From: Rhodococcus sp. P1Y
GTDB taxonomy: Bacteria; Actinomycetota; Actinomycetes; Mycobacteriales; Mycobacteriaceae
Direction of reading: 5' to 3'
Length of the DNA stretch: 64,000 nt
Assembly (NCBI RefSeq): GCF_003641205.1
Contig: NZ_CP032762.1
Span: 3,286,001-3,350,000 of the forward strand
Both the position numbers and the translations under genes were made by a program. This document shows, one piece after another, positions 46,159 through 58,402 of the stretch. Position 1 is the stretch's first letter. Each line of letters begins with the position of its first letter. The notes beneath the pieces were generated by a model. That model did no database searches and was not told the DNA's origin. It was given only the letters and a program-made list of their open reading frames with translations.

Positions 46159-47715
46159 TCACCGAACGAACACCGCGGCGTCGCCGACCAGATCGAGCAG
46201 CGGTCCGGGGAAGATGCCGAACGCGATCGTCGTCACGACCCCGACGGCCACGGCCGTCGATGTCGCCCATCCGGGGCGCACGACCCGGGGTGTGTCGGCG
46301 GCGTCGGAGAAGAACATCACGACGATCACCCGCACGTAGAAGACGGCTGCGATCGCGCTGCTGAGCACCCCGACGATGACCAGTGGGGTCGCGCCGCCCT
46401 CTGCTGCGGCTCGGAATACGGCGAACTTGCCGATGAACCCACTCGTCAGAGGGATGCCGGCGAAGGACAGCAGGAGAAGAGCGAACGACGCCGCGACGAG
46501 GGGCGACGTCCGGCCGATGCCTGCCCATCGGGCGACATCGGTCACTTCGCCATCGTCGTCGCGTACGAGCGTGACGATCGCGAATGCCGATACGGTGGCA
46601 AAGCCGTACACGAACAGATAGAAGAGCGTCGCCGCAAGACCATCGCCGTCCAGCGCAACGAGCCCGGTCAGAATGAATCCGGTGTGGGTGATCGACGAAT
46701 ACGCGAGCATCCGCTTGATGTCGGTTTGGGAGACAGCAAGAACGGCACCGAACAGCATCGTGGCGATGGCGACCGCCCACAGCGCGGGGCGCCAGTATTC
46801 GTCGAGACCGTCCAGTGCGACGTAGAACAGCCTCAGCATCGCTCCGAACGCGGCGATCTTGGTCGCCGCTGCCATGAACGCCGTGATCGGAGTCGGTGCG
46901 CCCTGGTACACGTCCGGGATCCATGAGTGGAACGGAACGGCACCTACCTTGAACAGAAGTCCGACGCCGACGAGTGCAGTACCGAGCACCGCCAGCACAT
47001 CGGATCCGGATCCGCGCGCAACTGCATCCCCGATGACACCCAGTTCGAGTGAGCCCGAGTAGCCGTAGAGCATCGCGGTTCCGAACAAGAAGAACGCTGA
47101 CGAGAATGCGCCGAGGAGGAAGTACTTCATCGCAGCTTCCTGCGACAGCAGCCGTCGTCGTCGCGCAAGGCCACACAACAGGTACAGCGGAAGCGAGAAC
47201 ACCTCGAGCGCAACGAACATCGTGAGCAGGTCGTTCGAGGCAGGGAACAGCAGGAGCCCTCCCAACGCGAACATCGTCAGCGGAAACACTTCGGTTTGCG
47301 CTGCTCCAGCGCGGGCGGCTTGCTGTTCGGCCACACTGTCAGGCACTGCGGATGCCTGCGGCGCGAAAGAATCGGCCGGTATTCGGTCGAGAGAGCGTTC
47401 GGCAACCATCAGCAGCGACGGCACGGCCACCAACAACAGGGTCCCTTGCAGAAAAAGGGTCGGCATATCCACTGCGACGGCGCCCATCACCGCTCGTGTA
47501 CCCGGAGAGTTCCACTGGCCCACGGCCACGACGACGACCGCAGCCGTGGCGATCCCGCTTGCGCCGAGCGCGAGCACCGTCTGAGCGCGATACCGAGCGG
47601 ATGCAGGTGCAAACGCCTCGATCAGTACCCCCAGGAGTGCAGCACCGAACACGATCAACATCGGCGAGAGCAGACCGTACTCGATGCTCGGTGCGGTGAC
47701 AATGCCGTCGTTCAT
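46159..47715 (-). CDS. nuoN: NADH-quinone oxidoreductase subunit N
   Basis: The 518-aa antiporter-like proton-pumping subunit of complex I has about 14 helices. Its most recognisable parts are ALEVFSLPLYLLCGLAR, the conserved lysine helix in LFKVGAVPFHSWIPDVYQGA and AYSSITHTGFILTG. The start is ATG 47715, sharing ATGA with nuoM. A cytosolic-looking insert near residues 85-120 (SVAEQQAARAGAAQ) is hydrophilic. It is the last gene of the operon. Confidence 0.95.
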   Translation of the reverse strand: MNDGIVTAPSIEYGLLSPMLIVFGAALLGVLIEAFAPASARYRAQTVLALGASGIATAAVVVVAVGQWNSPGTRAVMGAVAVDMPTLFLQGTLLLVAVPSLLMVAERSLDRIPADSFAPQASAVPDSVAEQQAARAGAAQTEVFPLTMFALGGLLLFPASNDLLTMFVALEVFSLPLYLLCGLARRRRLLSQEAAMKYFLLGAFSSAFFLFGTAMLYGYSGSLELGVIGDAVARGSGSDVLAVLGTALVGVGLLFKVGAVPFHSWIPDVYQGAPTPITAFMAAATKIAAFGAMLRLFYVALDGLDEYWRPALWAVAIATMLFGAVLAVSQTDIKRMLAYSSITHTGFILTGLVALDGDGLAATLFYLFVYGFATVSAFAIVTLVRDDDGEVTDVARWAGIGRTSPLVAASFALLLLSFAGIPLTSGFIGKFAVFRAAAEGGATPLVIVGVLSSAIAAVFYVRVIVVMFFSDAADTPRVVRPGWATSTAVAVGVVTTIAFGIFPGPLLDLVGDAAVFVR

Positions 47716-49247
47716 CGCGTACCTCCAGCGGTCGTGGCGGCGGGGCTGTCGACAGCGGTGACGGTTGTCTCGACGGCGGGAGTGACGATGTCCAACAGCG
47801 GTTTCGGGTAGACGCCGAGAATTATCAGCAACGCGATCAACGGCGCCATCACCACGAGTTCGCGGGGCGCCAGATCCTTCATGCCGTCGTTCTCGGCACG
47901 AGTGGGCCCCGTCATCACCCGCTGATACAGCCACAGAATGTAGACGGCCGACAAGACGAGCGCGACCGTGGCGACGACTGCCGCCACGTGGTATCGCGCG
48001 AATGTGCCGATCAGGACCAGGAACTCGCTGACGAAGGGCGCGAGGCCCGGAAGCGACAACGTGGCGAGCCCAGCCACGAGAAATGTCCCCGCCAGTACTG
48101 GCGCGACCTTTTGCACTCCGCCGTAGTGCGCGATGACGCGAGTGCCCCGTCGGGTGACCAGAAAACCTGCGACGAGAAAGAGTGCTGCCGTGGAGATTCC
48201 GTGATTGACCATGTAGAGCGCCGAGCCCGCCTGGCCCTGGGCGGTCATGGCGAAGATGCCGAGGATGATGAACCCGAAGTGAGAGATGGAGGTGTAGGCG
48301 ATCAATCGCATCACGTCGGTTTGCGCGATCGCCATCACAGCTCCGTACACGATTCCGATCACCGCGAGAGTCACGACGGCCGGGGCGAAATAGCGCGAGG
48401 AATCGGGAAACAGTTGCAGACAGTAGCGCAGCATCGCGAACGTACCGACTTTGTCGACGACGGCCATCATCAGAACGGCAGTGGACGGAGTCGATTCGAC
48501 GGCGGCGTCGGGAAGCCACGAATGCAGCGGCCACAACGGCGCTTTCACCGCGAACGCGAACATGAAGCCTAGGAACAGGGCGTTGAGTACGCCGGGGGTG
48601 ACCCCGAGTTCGCCCGCCGCTGCTGAGCCCGCGATCTCGCGGAACGAGAACGTTCCGGCGACGACATACAACCCGATGACGGCTGCAAGCATCACCAAGC
48701 CGCCAACCAGGTTGTAGAGCAGAAACTTCACAGCGGCGCCGGCTCGGCCCGGACCGCCGAATCCGCCGATGAGGAAATACATTGGAATCAGCATCGCCTC
48801 GAAGAACACGTAGAACAGGAGTACGTCGAGAGCGCAGAAGGACATCAGCACCATCGATTCGACGATCAGTATCGACGCCACGTACACATGGGCCGATTCG
48901 CCCACCCGTGGATCGTTCCATCCCGCGACGAGCAGCAATGGAAGTAGGACCGTCGTGAGCAGTACGAGTACCAATGCGATTCCGTCGATACCCAGTTCGT
49001 ACCGTGCGCCGAAAGATTCTATCCACCAATGTGATTCGACGAACTGAAAGCTCGCTCCGTTCGGCTCGAACTGCAGCGCGAGCACCACGGCGACGGCCAG
49101 AGTCAGCAAGGAGGTGCCGAGCGCAGAGGCTTTTGCCAGCATGGGGCGCCTTCGTGGAACGAGGAGCGTGACCACGGCGCCGATCAGCGGGAGCAGCCAC
49201 AGGATCGTCAACCACGGAAGAGTGGACATCGAGACGGAGGAATTCAC
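47712..49247 (-). CDS. nuoM: NADH-quinone oxidoreductase subunit M
   Basis: The 511-aa antiporter-like subunit. Typical segments are [18 protein letters not shown], the helix-7/8 region [19 protein letters not shown], and [14 protein letters not shown] favour the GTG at 49247 that overlaps the nuoL stop (GTGA); another GTG one codon earlier and an internal ATG six codons later are possible. Proton translocation through a chain of Lys/Glu/His residues is family knowledge. Confidence 0.95.
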   Translation of the reverse strand: MNSSVSMSTLPWLTILWLLPLIGAVVTLLVPRRRPMLAKASALGTSLLTLAVAVVLALQFEPNGASFQFVESHWWIESFGARYELGIDGIALVLVLLTTVLLPLLLVAGWNDPRVGESAHVYVASILIVESMVLMSFCALDVLLFYVFFEAMLIPMYFLIGGFGGPGRAGAAVKFLLYNLVGGLVMLAAVIGLYVVAGTFSFREIAGSAAAGELGVTPGVLNALFLGFMFAFAVKAPLWPLHSWLPDAAVESTPSTAVLMMAVVDKVGTFAMLRYCLQLFPDSSRYFAPAVVTLAVIGIVYGAVMAIAQTDVMRLIAYTSISHFGFIILGIFAMTAQGQAGSALYMVNHGISTAALFLVAGFLVTRRGTRVIAHYGGVQKVAPVLAGTFLVAGLATLSLPGLAPFVSEFLVLIGTFARYHVAAVVATVALVLSAVYILWLYQRVMTGPTRAENDGMKDLAPRELVVMAPLIALLIILGVYPKPLLDIVTPAVETTVTAVDSPAATTAGGTR

Positions 49248-51124
49248 CACACCATCACCGCCACCATCATCGCGAGGACGATCGCTGTTCCTGCCAGCAT
49301 CGTCAGCGCGTAGGAACGAACGTAACCGCTCTGGGTACCTCGGGCTCTTCCGGACACAACGGCGATCCCGCTCGCCACTGCTCGGGTCGCGCCGGCCACG
49401 GCGACGTCGTCGAACCGCTGGGTGGCGCTGACCACCCGAAGGCCGGGCTTCATGAACATCGTTTCGTTCACCGCATCCCCATAGAGATCGGCACGAGCAG
49501 CTGCGGTAACTGGGGAGATCGAATCAGGAGCGTGGGCAGGCACCGGCTCCATGGCATAACGGCGATAGGCGACACCGACACCGAGAGCGACGACGGCGAG
49601 CGCGAGGGCGGTCACCACCCACGCTGGAAGTGCATGTGCCTCTTCGGCTACCCCGACCACGGGTTCGAGCCAGTGACCGAGCGACCCTCCCAGGGTGAAA
49701 AGTGCTCCAGCGGCTACGGACCCGAAGGCGAGGACGATCATCGGGCCGGTCATGTTCGCCGGTGACTCGTGGGGGTGTGCGTCTGGTTCCCAGCGCGGTT
49801 CGCCGAAGAACGTCATCAGCATGACCCGAGTCATGTAGAACGCCGTGAGTCCCGCACCCAGCAGAGTGACCACACCGAGCACTGCTCCCGCAATGCCGCC
49901 TGCTCCGAACGCCACTTCGATGATCTTGTCCTTGGCGAAGAAGCCGGAGAACGGCGGGACTCCGATGATTGCGAGGTAACCGAGACCGAACGTCACGAAC
50001 GTAACGGGCATTGCGGTGCGGAGTCCGCCGTACTTGCGCATGTTCACCTCGTCGTTCATCCCGTGCATCACCGAACCTGCCCCGAGGAACAAGCCCGCTT
50101 TGAAGAATCCGTGGGCAAGCAAAAGCATTATCGCGAAGGTGTATCCGGCAGGGCCGAGTCCGGCGGCGAGCACCATGTAGCCGATCTGGCTCATCGTCGA
50201 CGCGGCGAGTGCCTTCTTGATGTCGTCTTTCGCGCAGCCGATGACTGCGCCGAACAGCAGTGTCACCGCGCCCACGATCACGACCACGGTCTGCGCTGTC
50301 GGTGCCGCCTCGAAGATTGGACCCGATCGGACGATGAGATACACCCCGGCGGTAACCATGGTCGCGGCGTGTATGAGTGCCGATACCGGAGTGGGACCTT
50401 CCATTGCGTCGCCGAGCCAGGACTGCAGCGGTACCTGCGCAGACTTGCCGCAGGCAGCGAGTAGCAGGACAAGACCGAGTGCGGTGAGGGTGCCGCTGGA
50501 TGCGGATTCGGCCCCGTCGAAGACGTCGACGAAGGACACACTGCCGAAGGTGGCGAACATGATCATCAACGCAATCATCAATCCGATGTCGCCCACTCGG
50601 TTCACCACGAATGCCTTCTTCGCTGCGGTGGCAGCGGAGGGTTTGTACTGCCAGAACCCGATCAACAGGTACGAGGCGAGCCCGACCCCTTCCCACCCCA
50701 CATAGAGGCCGAGAAAGTTGTCCGCTGTCACCAGAAGCAGCATTGCGGCAAGGAACAGATTCAGGTACGCGAAGAACCGTCGTCGATCGGGATCGCCCGC
50801 CATGTACCCGATCGCGTACACATGAATCAGCGTGCCGACACCGGTGATCAGCAGCACGAAACAGATCGACAGTTGGTCGAGTTGGAAACCGAAGTCGACA
50901 CGTAGCTCAGCGACCGGAACCCAGCTGAACAGGGTCTGCGACACTGGACGATCGTCCGCTCCGCGACCGAGCATGGAGACGAACAGGGCAGCGGCGAACG
51001 CGAACGCGGCACCGGCTACGAGCGTGCCGAACACATGTCCCCAACGATCGGCTTTCCGTCCGGACAGCAGCAGTACGATCGCGCCGAACAGTGGGAGTCC
51101 GGGAAGAATCCAGAGAGCGCCCAT
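49244..51124 (-). CDS. nuoL: NADH-quinone oxidoreductase subunit L
   Basis: The 626-aa distal antiporter-like subunit ends in the long lateral helix region. Hallmarks are [57 protein letters not shown] and [14 protein letters not shown] (given here as short pieces). The C-terminal 110 residues contain the amphipathic helix and final membrane anchor. It begins 2 bases after nuoK. Confidence 0.95.
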   Translation of the reverse strand: MGALWILPGLPLFGAIVLLLSGRKADRWGHVFGTLVAGAAFAFAAALFVSMLGRGADDRPVSQTLFSWVPVAELRVDFGFQLDQLSICFVLLITGVGTLIHVYAIGYMAGDPDRRRFFAYLNLFLAAMLLLVTADNFLGLYVGWEGVGLASYLLIGFWQYKPSAATAAKKAFVVNRVGDIGLMIALMIMFATFGSVSFVDVFDGAESASSGTLTALGLVLLLAACGKSAQVPLQSWLGDAMEGPTPVSALIHAATMVTAGVYLIVRSGPIFEAAPTAQTVVVIVGAVTLLFGAVIGCAKDDIKKALAASTMSQIGYMVLAAGLGPAGYTFAIMLLLAHGFFKAGLFLGAGSVMHGMNDEVNMRKYGGLRTAMPVTFVTFGLGYLAIIGVPPFSGFFAKDKIIEVAFGAGGIAGAVLGVVTLLGAGLTAFYMTRVMLMTFFGEPRWEPDAHPHESPANMTGPMIVLAFGSVAAGALFTLGGSLGHWLEPVVGVAEEAHALPAWVVTALALAVVALGVGVAYRRYAMEPVPAHAPDSISPVTAAARADLYGDAVNETMFMKPGLRVVSATQRFDDVAVAGATRAVASGIAVVSGRARGTQSGYVRSYALTMLAGTAIVLAMMVAVMVW

Positions 51125-51125
51125 G

Positions 51126-51425
51126 TCAGTTCTTCAGAAGGTTGGCGTCGTCGACGGAGGCCGACCGTCGGGTCCGGAAGATGGTCATGATGATCGCAAG
51201 TCCGACAACCACTTCGGCGGCGGCGACGACCATGGTGAAGAAGGCAAAGACCTGTCCCTCCAGATTGCCGTGCATTCGGGCGAATGTGACGAACGCGAGA
51301 TTTGCAGCGTTGAGCATCAGCTCGATGCACATGAAGACCACGATGGCGTTGCGGCGGAGCAGAACTCCGGCTGCGCCGATCGAGAACAGCAACACCGACA
51401 GATAGAGATAGTTCTCCGGATTCAT
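51126..51425 (-). CDS. nuoK: NADH-quinone oxidoreductase subunit K
   Basis: The 99-aa, three-helix subunit contains the conserved buried Glu in [16 protein letters not shown] and a second acidic residue in [11 protein letters not shown], both used in proton transfer. The length is standard. Its start shares ATGA with the nuoJ stop. Confidence 0.96.
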   Translation of the reverse strand: MNPENYLYLSVLLFSIGAAGVLLRRNAIVVFMCIELMLNAANLAFVTFARMHGNLEGQVFAFFTMVVAAAEVVVGLAIIMTIFRTRRSASVDDANLLKN

Positions 51426-52153
51426 ACGCCGCCGCCCTCCTGGTCACCGCGATGTCCGCGATGCATCGGATTGACCGAGAGTTCCGACAGCGATCCGTCC
51501 GGCAGCCGCGCGGGCCAGTCCACCGCGTTGTGTCGGGCGTAGACACCAGGACTCGGCATCGGTGTGACGTGTGTGCCGTCTTTGAAGCGCTGCTGCGACA
51601 ATTCCCGCTGGCCCGGGCGTTCGGTGAAACGCTCACGGTGAGCCAGAACCATCGCGCCGACGGTTGCAATGATCAACAGGGCGCCGGTGAGCTCGAAAGC
51701 CCAGAGGTAGCGAATGAAAATGAGTTCGGCAAGCCCCTCGACGTTTCCGCCTGCGTTCGCCGCGTCGAGTCCGACGAACTGCGGCCGTCCTGATTGGACC
51801 GAGGCGTTTCCGATCGCCCCGACCACGACGAGTCCGAAGCCGAGACCCGAGGCCACCGCGGCAGACCGCTGTCCCTTTAGCGTTTCGGTCAACGAGTCCG
51901 CGGAGTCGACTCCCACGAGCATCAGCACGAACAGGAAGAGCATCATGACCGCGCCCGTGTACACGACGACCTGGACGACTCCGAGGAAGACGGCACCCTG
52001 CGCGATGTAGAGCACCGCGAGGATGATCATCGTGATCGCAAGGAACAGCGCCGAGTACACCGCCTTCGTTGCACAGACCATCGCCAGCGCACCGATCACT
52101 GCGAGTCCACCGAGCAGCCAGAATTGCACGGCCTCGGCGGTCGATGTGGTCAC
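51422..52153 (-). CDS. nuoJ: NADH-quinone oxidoreductase subunit J
   Basis: The 243-aa membrane subunit has five helices in its first 175 residues, including [20 protein letters not shown], the pi-bulge helix that links quinone chemistry to proton pumping. A hydrophilic C-terminal tail of about 60 residues ([18 protein letters not shown]) is longer than in E. coli (184 aa) and common in actinobacteria. It overlaps nuoI and nuoK by 4 bases each. Confidence 0.94.
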   Translation of the reverse strand: MTTSTAEAVQFWLLGGLAVIGALAMVCATKAVYSALFLAITMIILAVLYIAQGAVFLGVVQVVVYTGAVMMLFLFVLMLVGVDSADSLTETLKGQRSAAVASGLGFGLVVVGAIGNASVQSGRPQFVGLDAANAGGNVEGLAELIFIRYLWAFELTGALLIIATVGAMVLAHRERFTERPGQRELSQQRFKDGTHVTPMPSPGVYARHNAVDWPARLPDGSLSELSVNPMHRGHRGDQEGGGV

Positions 52154-52653
52154 TCGACGGTCCCGCGGTAGTAGTCCGCTGCCGTCGCGTTCTCCGCCAT
52201 GGAATGCGGCGCGGCCTCCATTCCGGGCTCCATCGGCGCGAGCAACCGATCCTTCTCGTAGATGAGATCTGCACGATTGTCATCTGCGAGCTCGTACTCG
52301 TTGGTCATCGTCAGTGCACGAGTCGGGCAGGCCTCGATGCACAAGCCGCAGCCGATGCACCGGAGATAGTTGATCTGATACACCTGTCCGTATCGCTCAC
52401 CAGGGGAGAAGCGCTCCTCCTCGGTGTTGTCGGCACCTTCTACGTAGATCGCGTCTGCGGGGCACGCCCACGCACACAGCTCGCAGCCGATGCACTTTTC
52501 CAAGCCGTCCGCGTACCGATTGAGCTGGTGGCGGCCGTGGTAGCGCGGGGCCGTCGGAGTCTTCGTCTCCGGATAGAATTCGGTTACCGGCTTCTTGAAC
52601 ATCGTCGCGAACGTGACGCCGAATCCTGCTATCGGCCCTAGGAATTCAGGCAT
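52150..52653 (-). CDS. nuoI: NADH-quinone oxidoreductase subunit I
   Basis: The 167-aa peripheral-arm subunit carries two [4Fe-4S] clusters, N6a and N6b: [12 protein letters not shown] and [12 protein letters not shown] are both intact. I chose ATG 52653 ([12 protein letters not shown]), which overlaps the nuoH end by 8 bases; an upstream in-frame ATG would add residues unlike the family. Confidence 0.96.
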   Translation of the reverse strand: MPEFLGPIAGFGVTFATMFKKPVTEFYPETKTPTAPRYHGRHQLNRYADGLEKCIGCELCAWACPADAIYVEGADNTEEERFSPGERYGQVYQINYLRCIGCGLCIEACPTRALTMTNEYELADDNRADLIYEKDRLLAPMEPGMEAAPHSMAENATAADYYRGTVE

Positions 52654-53908
52654 CGCTGCGCTCCTTCTCTGGCGTGGACAAAGTCTGGTCCGGCATCGGC
52701 GGGACGGGGAACCCGCCCGCAAACGGATCGAACGGAGCCGATCTTCCGAGCTCGGTTCCTGCAGTCGGAGTGTCGGTTTCCGGTCGTCGACGGGATCGGC
52801 GCCAGAAGAACAGCGCGACCAACGCTGCGGCGACTGCGCTGACGACCACGAGGGCGACCGCGAACGAGCCGTAGCCTTCGATCCGGAATGCTCGGACAGT
52901 AGCGACGAGGACGATCCACACCAGCGAGATCGGAATGAGGACCTTCCACCCGAGGTTCATGAATTGGTCGTAGCGCAGTCTCGGAAGCGTGGCACGAAGC
53001 CAGATGAACACGAACAGAAACGCCCACACCTTGAGCGTGAACCACAGGACCGGCCACCATCCGGAATTGGCCCCGTCCCACAGGCTGATCGGAAACGGTG
53101 CGTGCCAGCCGCCCAGGAACAGAGTCGTGGCCAAGGCGGACACCGTGACCATGTTGACGTACTCCGCGAGCATGAACATCGCGAAATTCAACGACGAATA
53201 CTCGGTGTGAAAACCGCCGACCAGTTCGCCTTCGGCCTCGGGTAGGTCGAACGGTGCACGGTTGGTCTCGCCGACCATGGACGTCAGGTAGATCAGGAAC
53301 GACGGGAAGAGCAAGAAGATGTACCAGGTATTCGATTGGGCAGCAACGATACCCGACGTGGACATTGTGCCCGCGTACAGGAACACGGCTGTGAACGACA
53401 GTCCCATTGCGATCTCGTACGAGATGACCTGTGCCGTCGATCGAAGCCCGCCGAGCAGGGGATACGTCGATCCTGATGCCCACCCGGCGAGAACGATGCC
53501 GTACACACCGACCGAGGTGACCGCAAGAATGTACAGAACCCCGACCGGAAAGTCGGTCAACTGCAACGGAGTTCGGTGTCCGAGGATGGATACTTCGGGC
53601 CCGAACGGAATCACGGCAAATGCCATGAAGGCGGGAACGGCGGCGATCACAGGTGCCAGCAGGTAGATCGGTTTGTCGACGCCCTTGGGGACGATCCCTT
53701 CCTTCAGAGCCAGCTTGACACCGTCGGCGAGGCTTTGAAGCATGCCCCCGGGCCCGACGCGATTGGGCCCGATTCGCATCTGCATGCGAGCCATGACTTT
53801 TCGCTCGGCGAGAATGGCGATCAACGGTGTCAGAATCAGGAAGACGAAGATCGCGACTGCTTTGGCAACGACCATCCACCACGGGTCGATACCGAAGCCC
53901 GGGATCAT
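52646..53908 (-). CDS. nuoH: NADH-quinone oxidoreductase subunit H
   Basis: The 420-aa membrane subunit forms part of the quinone channel. Landmarks are [27 protein letters not shown]-type loop, [19 protein letters not shown] and [20 protein letters not shown] Pro-rich cytosolic tail of about 55 residues follows the last helix. The ATG at 53908 overlaps the nuoG stop (ATGA). Confidence 0.95.
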   Translation of the reverse strand: MIPGFGIDPWWMVVAKAVAIFVFLILTPLIAILAERKVMARMQMRIGPNRVGPGGMLQSLADGVKLALKEGIVPKGVDKPIYLLAPVIAAVPAFMAFAVIPFGPEVSILGHRTPLQLTDFPVGVLYILAVTSVGVYGIVLAGWASGSTYPLLGGLRSTAQVISYEIAMGLSFTAVFLYAGTMSTSGIVAAQSNTWYIFLLFPSFLIYLTSMVGETNRAPFDLPEAEGELVGGFHTEYSSLNFAMFMLAEYVNMVTVSALATTLFLGGWHAPFPISLWDGANSGWWPVLWFTLKVWAFLFVFIWLRATLPRLRYDQFMNLGWKVLIPISLVWIVLVATVRAFRIEGYGSFAVALVVVSAVAAALVALFFWRRSRRRPETDTPTAGTELGRSAPFDPFAGGFPVPPMPDQTLSTPEKERSDA

Positions 53909-56265
53909 GACGCGTCCTGTTCGGCGAGGTGGATCTGCACGATCGACCCGGTGCCGACGCCGAGCGTGGAGTTCACTTCGGAGCCGGGAGAGCGCTGCGG
54001 GAGCCATACGACGCGGTAAGGAAGCGCGGTAACGGCGAGGGGAAGTGTGATTTGTCCTCGATCAGATCCGACGGTGACCTGGTCGCCCTCCGCTGCACCG
54101 ATTTCCTGCGCGGTATCGGCGGACAGGCGAACCACCGGTGTACGAGCTGTGCCGGCGAGGTGGGGCTCGCCGTCTTGCATTCGACCGGAATCGAGAAGCA
54201 TTCGCCATGTCGTCAGCAATGCTTCCCCCTGTTCCGGTTCGGGGGCCGATGGGTGGGATCGTGTCGGTTCCGCGGCATACGGTCCGTTCCACGGCGCCAG
54301 TCCCGCGATGTCTCGTCGGACTGCGTCGGTGTCGGGCAGTCCGAGCGCGATCTTCATCTCGGCCGCCAGCGCATGCAGCACTCGCCCGTCGGACAGGGAG
54401 CGCGATCCTGGCATCGCTGACTCGAAGGACCGTGCGCGACCCTCCCAATCGAGGTAGGTTCCGGACTTCTCGGTCACGGTCGCCACCGGGAAGACAACGT
54501 CTGCTCGCTCGGTGACACTGCTGTGGCGAACCTCGAGGCTGACGACGAACGAGGCGCTGTCGACGGCAGCGGCGGCTCCCATCGGGTCCGGCAGATCGGC
54601 TAGTTCGACCCCGCCCACCACAAGAGCTGCTCCTGACCTTGCTGCCGCGAGAATCTCCGCGCCGTCCAGTCCGGGGGATTCCGGAACCCCGTCCACGGCC
54701 CAGTATCTGGCCAGTTCGGCGCGGGCAGCATCGCTGGACACCGGTCGGCCGCCGGGAAGCAGCGTTGGCAGTGCCCCGACGTCGAGCGCACCGCGATCAC
54801 CTGCGCGCCGCGGAATCCACGCCGACGGTGCGCCGGTCCTCGCCGCAAGCCGCACGACGGCCGAGAACCCGCCCGGCGTATGCGCGAGGCGTTCGCCGAC
54901 GAGGATTACGGTTCCCGGGATCAGCTCCGTGAGACCGTCCAGGATCTCGGCTTCACCACCGGGAATGCATTGCACCAGGGATGCGCCCAACTTTCTCACG
55001 CCAGGCGATGCATACGGAGCAATGGCGATCACCCTTTGGTTCTTGGTTCGCACCGCCTTGCGAAGTCGGAGGAAGATCATCGGCGATTCTTCTTCGGGTT
55101 CGAACCCGACGAGAACCACCGCAGGTGCATCTTCCAGTCGTTGATACGTCACGTCGATCTCGCGCCCGGCGACGGACGACGCGAGAAACTCGGCTTCCTC
55201 GGAGCTGTGTGCGCGTGCTCTGAAGTCGATGTTGTTCGTTCCGAGCGCGACACGGGCGAACTTCGAATAGGCGTACGCATCCTCGACTGTCGATCGACCA
55301 CCGACGAGGACTCCGACGTTGTTGCCCGCCGCCTCGAGCCCTGCAGCGGCGGCGGTCATTGCTTCCGACCACGAGGCCGGTTCCAGGGTCCCCTCGGCGG
55401 ATCGAACCAGAGGTGTGGTGAGGCGGTCGCGTTCGGTGGCGTAGGTGAACGCCCATCGACCCTTGTCGCAGTTCCACTCCTCGTTGACAGCAGGATCGTC
55501 ACCAGCCAACCGGCGCAGCACTTTTCCGCGTCGATGATCGGTCCGTTGGGCGCATCCGCTCGCGCAGTGCTCGCACGCGCTCGGCGTCGACACGAGATCG
55601 TAGGGCCGGGCCCGGAATCGGTAGGCTGCGCCGGTCAGCGCACCGACAGGACATATTTGGACGGTGTTGCCAGAGAAGTACGACTCGAAGGGTTCGCTGT
55701 CGTAGATTCCCACCTGTTGCAGCGCACCACGTTCGATGAGTTCGATGAACGGGTCACCTGCGATCTGCTCCGAGAATCTGGTGCACCGTGCGCACAGCAC
55801 ACAGCGTTCACGGTCCAGAAGCACTTCCGAGGACAGCGGGATCGGTTTGGGATAGGTGCGCTTGACGTCGGTGAACCGCGATTCCGATCGACCCGACGAC
55901 ATCGCCTGGTTCTGCAGTGGGCACTCGCCGCCCTTGTCGCAGACCGGGCAGTCGAGCGGATGGTTGATCAGCAGCAGTTCCATCACGCCCTTCTGGGCTT
56001 TCGCGGCTACCGGAGAGCTGAGCTGCGTCCGGATCACCATTCCCTCGGTGACGGTGGTTGTGCACGAGGCCAACGGCTTTCGCTGCCCCTCGACTTCGAC
56101 GAGACACTGTCGGCAGGCTCCGACTGGATCGAGGAGAGGGTGGTCGCAGAACCTCGGGATCTGGATCCCGCTGAGTTCGGCCGCACGGATCACGAGTGTG
56201 CCGGACGGCACGTGCACCTCGGTGCCGTCGATGCTGACGGTGACAGTGGTCGTTTCGACGCTCAC
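53905..56265 (-). CDS. nuoG: NADH-quinone oxidoreductase subunit G
   Basis: The 786-aa subunit holds several Fe-S clusters: the N-terminal [2Fe-2S] ferredoxin domain ([19 protein letters not shown]), the His-ligated cluster segment [27 protein letters not shown], and [11 protein letters not shown], the N7-type region. A molybdopterin-oxidoreductase-like domain without cofactor function follows. The GTG at 56265 overlaps the nuoF stop; the longer upstream frame is a shadow of nuoF. Confidence 0.95.
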   Translation of the reverse strand: MSVETTTVTVSIDGTEVHVPSGTLVIRAAELSGIQIPRFCDHPLLDPVGACRQCLVEVEGQRKPLASCTTTVTEGMVIRTQLSSPVAAKAQKGVMELLLINHPLDCPVCDKGGECPLQNQAMSSGRSESRFTDVKRTYPKPIPLSSEVLLDRERCVLCARCTRFSEQIAGDPFIELIERGALQQVGIYDSEPFESYFSGNTVQICPVGALTGAAYRFRARPYDLVSTPSACEHCASGCAQRTDHRRGKVLRRLAGDDPAVNEEWNCDKGRWAFTYATERDRLTTPLVRSAEGTLEPASWSEAMTAAAAGLEAAGNNVGVLVGGRSTVEDAYAYSKFARVALGTNNIDFRARAHSSEEAEFLASSVAGREIDVTYQRLEDAPAVVLVGFEPEEESPMIFLRLRKAVRTKNQRVIAIAPYASPGVRKLGASLVQCIPGGEAEILDGLTELIPGTVILVGERLAHTPGGFSAVVRLAARTGAPSAWIPRRAGDRGALDVGALPTLLPGGRPVSSDAARAELARYWAVDGVPESPGLDGAEILAAARSGAALVVGGVELADLPDPMGAAAAVDSASFVVSLEVRHSSVTERADVVFPVATVTEKSGTYLDWEGRARSFESAMPGSRSLSDGRVLHALAAEMKIALGLPDTDAVRRDIAGLAPWNGPYAAEPTRSHPSAPEPEQGEALLTTWRMLLDSGRMQDGEPHLAGTARTPVVRLSADTAQEIGAAEGDQVTVGSDRGQITLPLAVTALPYRVVWLPQRSPGSEVNSTLGVGTGSIVQIHLAEQDAS

Positions 56266-57560
56266 GAGGTCAGTTCTCCTGCCATCAGTGTCGAGCGGTG
56301 TGGATCGAACGGACATGGCGCTCCGAGATGCCGGACGTACTCCTCGCGGAAGTGCTTCAGCGACGACGTGATCGGACTTACTGCTCCGTCGCCCAAGGCG
56401 CAGAACGACTTTCCGAGGATGCTGTCCGCGACGTCGAGAAGTGTGTCGAGATCTCCGGCGGTTCCCCGGCCGGTTTCGAGGCGTTCGTAGATCTGCACCA
56501 GCCAGTAGGTACCTTCGCGGCACGGCGTGCACTTGCCACACGACTCGTGCGCGTAGAACTCCGTCCAGCGGCGTACAGCCCGCACGACGCACGTCGTGTC
56601 GTCGAAAATCTGCAGTGCCTTGGTACCGAGCATCGATCCCGCGGCACCGACGCCTTCGTAGTCCAACGGAACATCCAGGTGCTCGTCGGTGAAGATCGGT
56701 GTCGACGATCCGCCCGGCGTCCAGAATTTGAGGGTGTGGCCGTCTCGCACACCGCCGGCGTATTCGAGTAGCTCCCGCAACGTGATTCCGAGTGGAGCCT
56801 CGTACTGACCGGGGTTCGTCACATGTCCGGACAACGAGTACAGCGTGAATCCAGGGGACTTCTCGCTGCCCATCGACCGGAACCAATCCACACCGTTGCG
56901 GAGGATGGCCGGAACGCTGGCGATCGACTCGACATTGTTCACGACTGTCGGGCACGCATACAGTCCGGCAACGGCCGGGAAGGGAGGGCGCAGCCTCGGT
57001 TGTCCACGACGGCCTTCCAGCGAATCGAGCAGCGCTGTTTCCTCCCCACAGATGTATGCTCCGGCACCCGCGTGAACGACGACGTCCAGATCGAAACCCG
57101 TTCCCGCAATGTTCTGTCCCAGGTAGCCCGCGGCATAGGCTTCGGCCACCGCGGCCTGCAGACGGCGCAGAACGGGGACCACCTCTCCGCGGACGTAGAC
57201 ATACGCGCGATGAGCCCGAATCGCGTACGCGGCGATGATGATTCCCTCGACGAGCACCTGAGGTGTCGCGAGAAGAAGTGGCATGTCCTTGCACGTTCCC
57301 GGTTCGGACTCGTCCGCGTTGACCACAAGGTAATGAGGTTTACCGTCGCCCTGAGGAATGAAGGACCACTTCATGCCCGTCGGGAATCCTGCGCCGCCTC
57401 GCCCGCGTAGACCTGCGTCTTTGACCAAGGCGATGACGTCGTCCTCCGCCATCTCGAACGCCCGGCGCAGGCCCTCGTACCCGCCGTGTCGACGGTAGGT
57501 CTCGAGCGTCCACGACTGTGGGTCGTCCCAGTAGCTGCTCAGCACCGGAGTCAATGGCAC
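56262..57560 (-). CDS. nuoF: NADH-quinone oxidoreductase subunit F
   Basis: The 432-aa subunit binds NADH and FMN and carries cluster N3. NADH/FMN-binding segments are [16 protein letters not shown] and [14 protein letters not shown], followed by [19 protein letters not shown]; the [4Fe-4S] motif is [12 protein letters not shown]. The start is GTG 57560 ([11 protein letters not shown]), 1 base after the nuoE stop. Confidence 0.96.
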   Translation of the reverse strand: MPLTPVLSSYWDDPQSWTLETYRRHGGYEGLRRAFEMAEDDVIALVKDAGLRGRGGAGFPTGMKWSFIPQGDGKPHYLVVNADESEPGTCKDMPLLLATPQVLVEGIIIAAYAIRAHRAYVYVRGEVVPVLRRLQAAVAEAYAAGYLGQNIAGTGFDLDVVVHAGAGAYICGEETALLDSLEGRRGQPRLRPPFPAVAGLYACPTVVNNVESIASVPAILRNGVDWFRSMGSEKSPGFTLYSLSGHVTNPGQYEAPLGITLRELLEYAGGVRDGHTLKFWTPGGSSTPIFTDEHLDVPLDYEGVGAAGSMLGTKALQIFDDTTCVVRAVRRWTEFYAHESCGKCTPCREGTYWLVQIYERLETGRGTAGDLDTLLDVADSILGKSFCALGDGAVSPITSSLKHFREEYVRHLGAPCPFDPHRSTLMAGELTS

Positions 57561-57561
57561 G

Positions 57562-58389
57562 TCAGTGTCCTTTCTCGGGCGGAACCGATTCTGTCGGCGC
57601 GGGTGCGGGCTTCTCCTTGGTGGATTCACGGGCATTGGCTTCTTCGGAGCCGAGTGGAGCAGACCCGCTATCGGTCGGTGTATGGACGCTAGGCGCGCGC
57701 ATGCCGTCTCGCTGCGCGACGCGAAGACCTGCGAGCGTCGGTGCTCCCGGCGTGCCCCCGGCCTCGACAGCGCCGAGTCGTTCGTCGGGGAAGCCGGCGA
57801 GGATACGTTCGGTTTCCTTGAAGGTGCACAACGACACTCCGCGAGTGGGAGTGACCTCACTGCCGGATCGAAGCGCGTCGACGAGGGTGCGGGCGCTTTC
57901 CGGTGTCTGGTTGTCGAAGAACTCCCAATTGACCATCACCACCGGTGCGTAGTCGCATGCGGCGTTGCACTCGAGATGGGTGAGCGTCACCGTCTCGTCG
58001 GACGGATCGAGGTGTTCGCGCAGGGCGTCCATGATTGCGTCGCCGCCCATGACAGCGCACAGAGTATTGGTGCACACTCCGACCAGATAGTCGCCGGTCG
58101 GTTCGCGCCTGTACATGGAGTAGAAGGTGGACACGGCCGTGACCTCGGCGCCGGTGAGTCCCAGTTTGATCGCGCAGAATTCGATTCCGGTGGCCGAGAC
58201 GTAACCGTCGTGCGATTGAACCAGGTGCAGCAGTGGCAGGAGCGCAGATCGAGCCATCGCAGGGTTCGGGGCTTCGGACGATGAATACCTGGCGATGATG
58301 TCGATCGCATCGGCGTCGAGGCGTGCCAGGACGTCGTCCGGGTAGGGGACCGGCCGGGTTCCGAGTTGCAGGAACACTCTCTCGCTCAT
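57562..58389 (-). CDS. nuoE: NADH-quinone oxidoreductase subunit E with long C-terminal extension
   Basis: The 275-aa thioredoxin-like [2Fe-2S] subunit (cluster N1a) has its cysteines in GVCTNTLCAV and LECNAACDYAPV. E. coli NuoE is about 166 aa; here about 100 further residues follow, rich in Pro, Ala, Glu and Lys (PTDSGSAPLGSEEANA, KEKPAPAPTESVPPEK). Long NuoE tails occur in actinobacteria. It begins 13 bases after nuoD. Confidence 0.94.
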   Translation of the reverse strand: MSERVFLQLGTRPVPYPDDVLARLDADAIDIIARYSSSEAPNPAMARSALLPLLHLVQSHDGYVSATGIEFCAIKLGLTGAEVTAVSTFYSMYRREPTGDYLVGVCTNTLCAVMGGDAIMDALREHLDPSDETVTLTHLECNAACDYAPVVMVNWEFFDNQTPESARTLVDALRSGSEVTPTRGVSLCTFKETERILAGFPDERLGAVEAGGTPGAPTLAGLRVAQRDGMRAPSVHTPTDSGSAPLGSEEANARESTKEKPAPAPTESVPPEKGH

Positions 58390-58402
58390 GGCTGCACGCC
58401 TC

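Noticed and set aside
46159..49215. A 1018-codon version of NuoN
   Set aside because: The extra part is out of frame with nuoM and lies within it; ATG 47715 gives the normal length and overlap.
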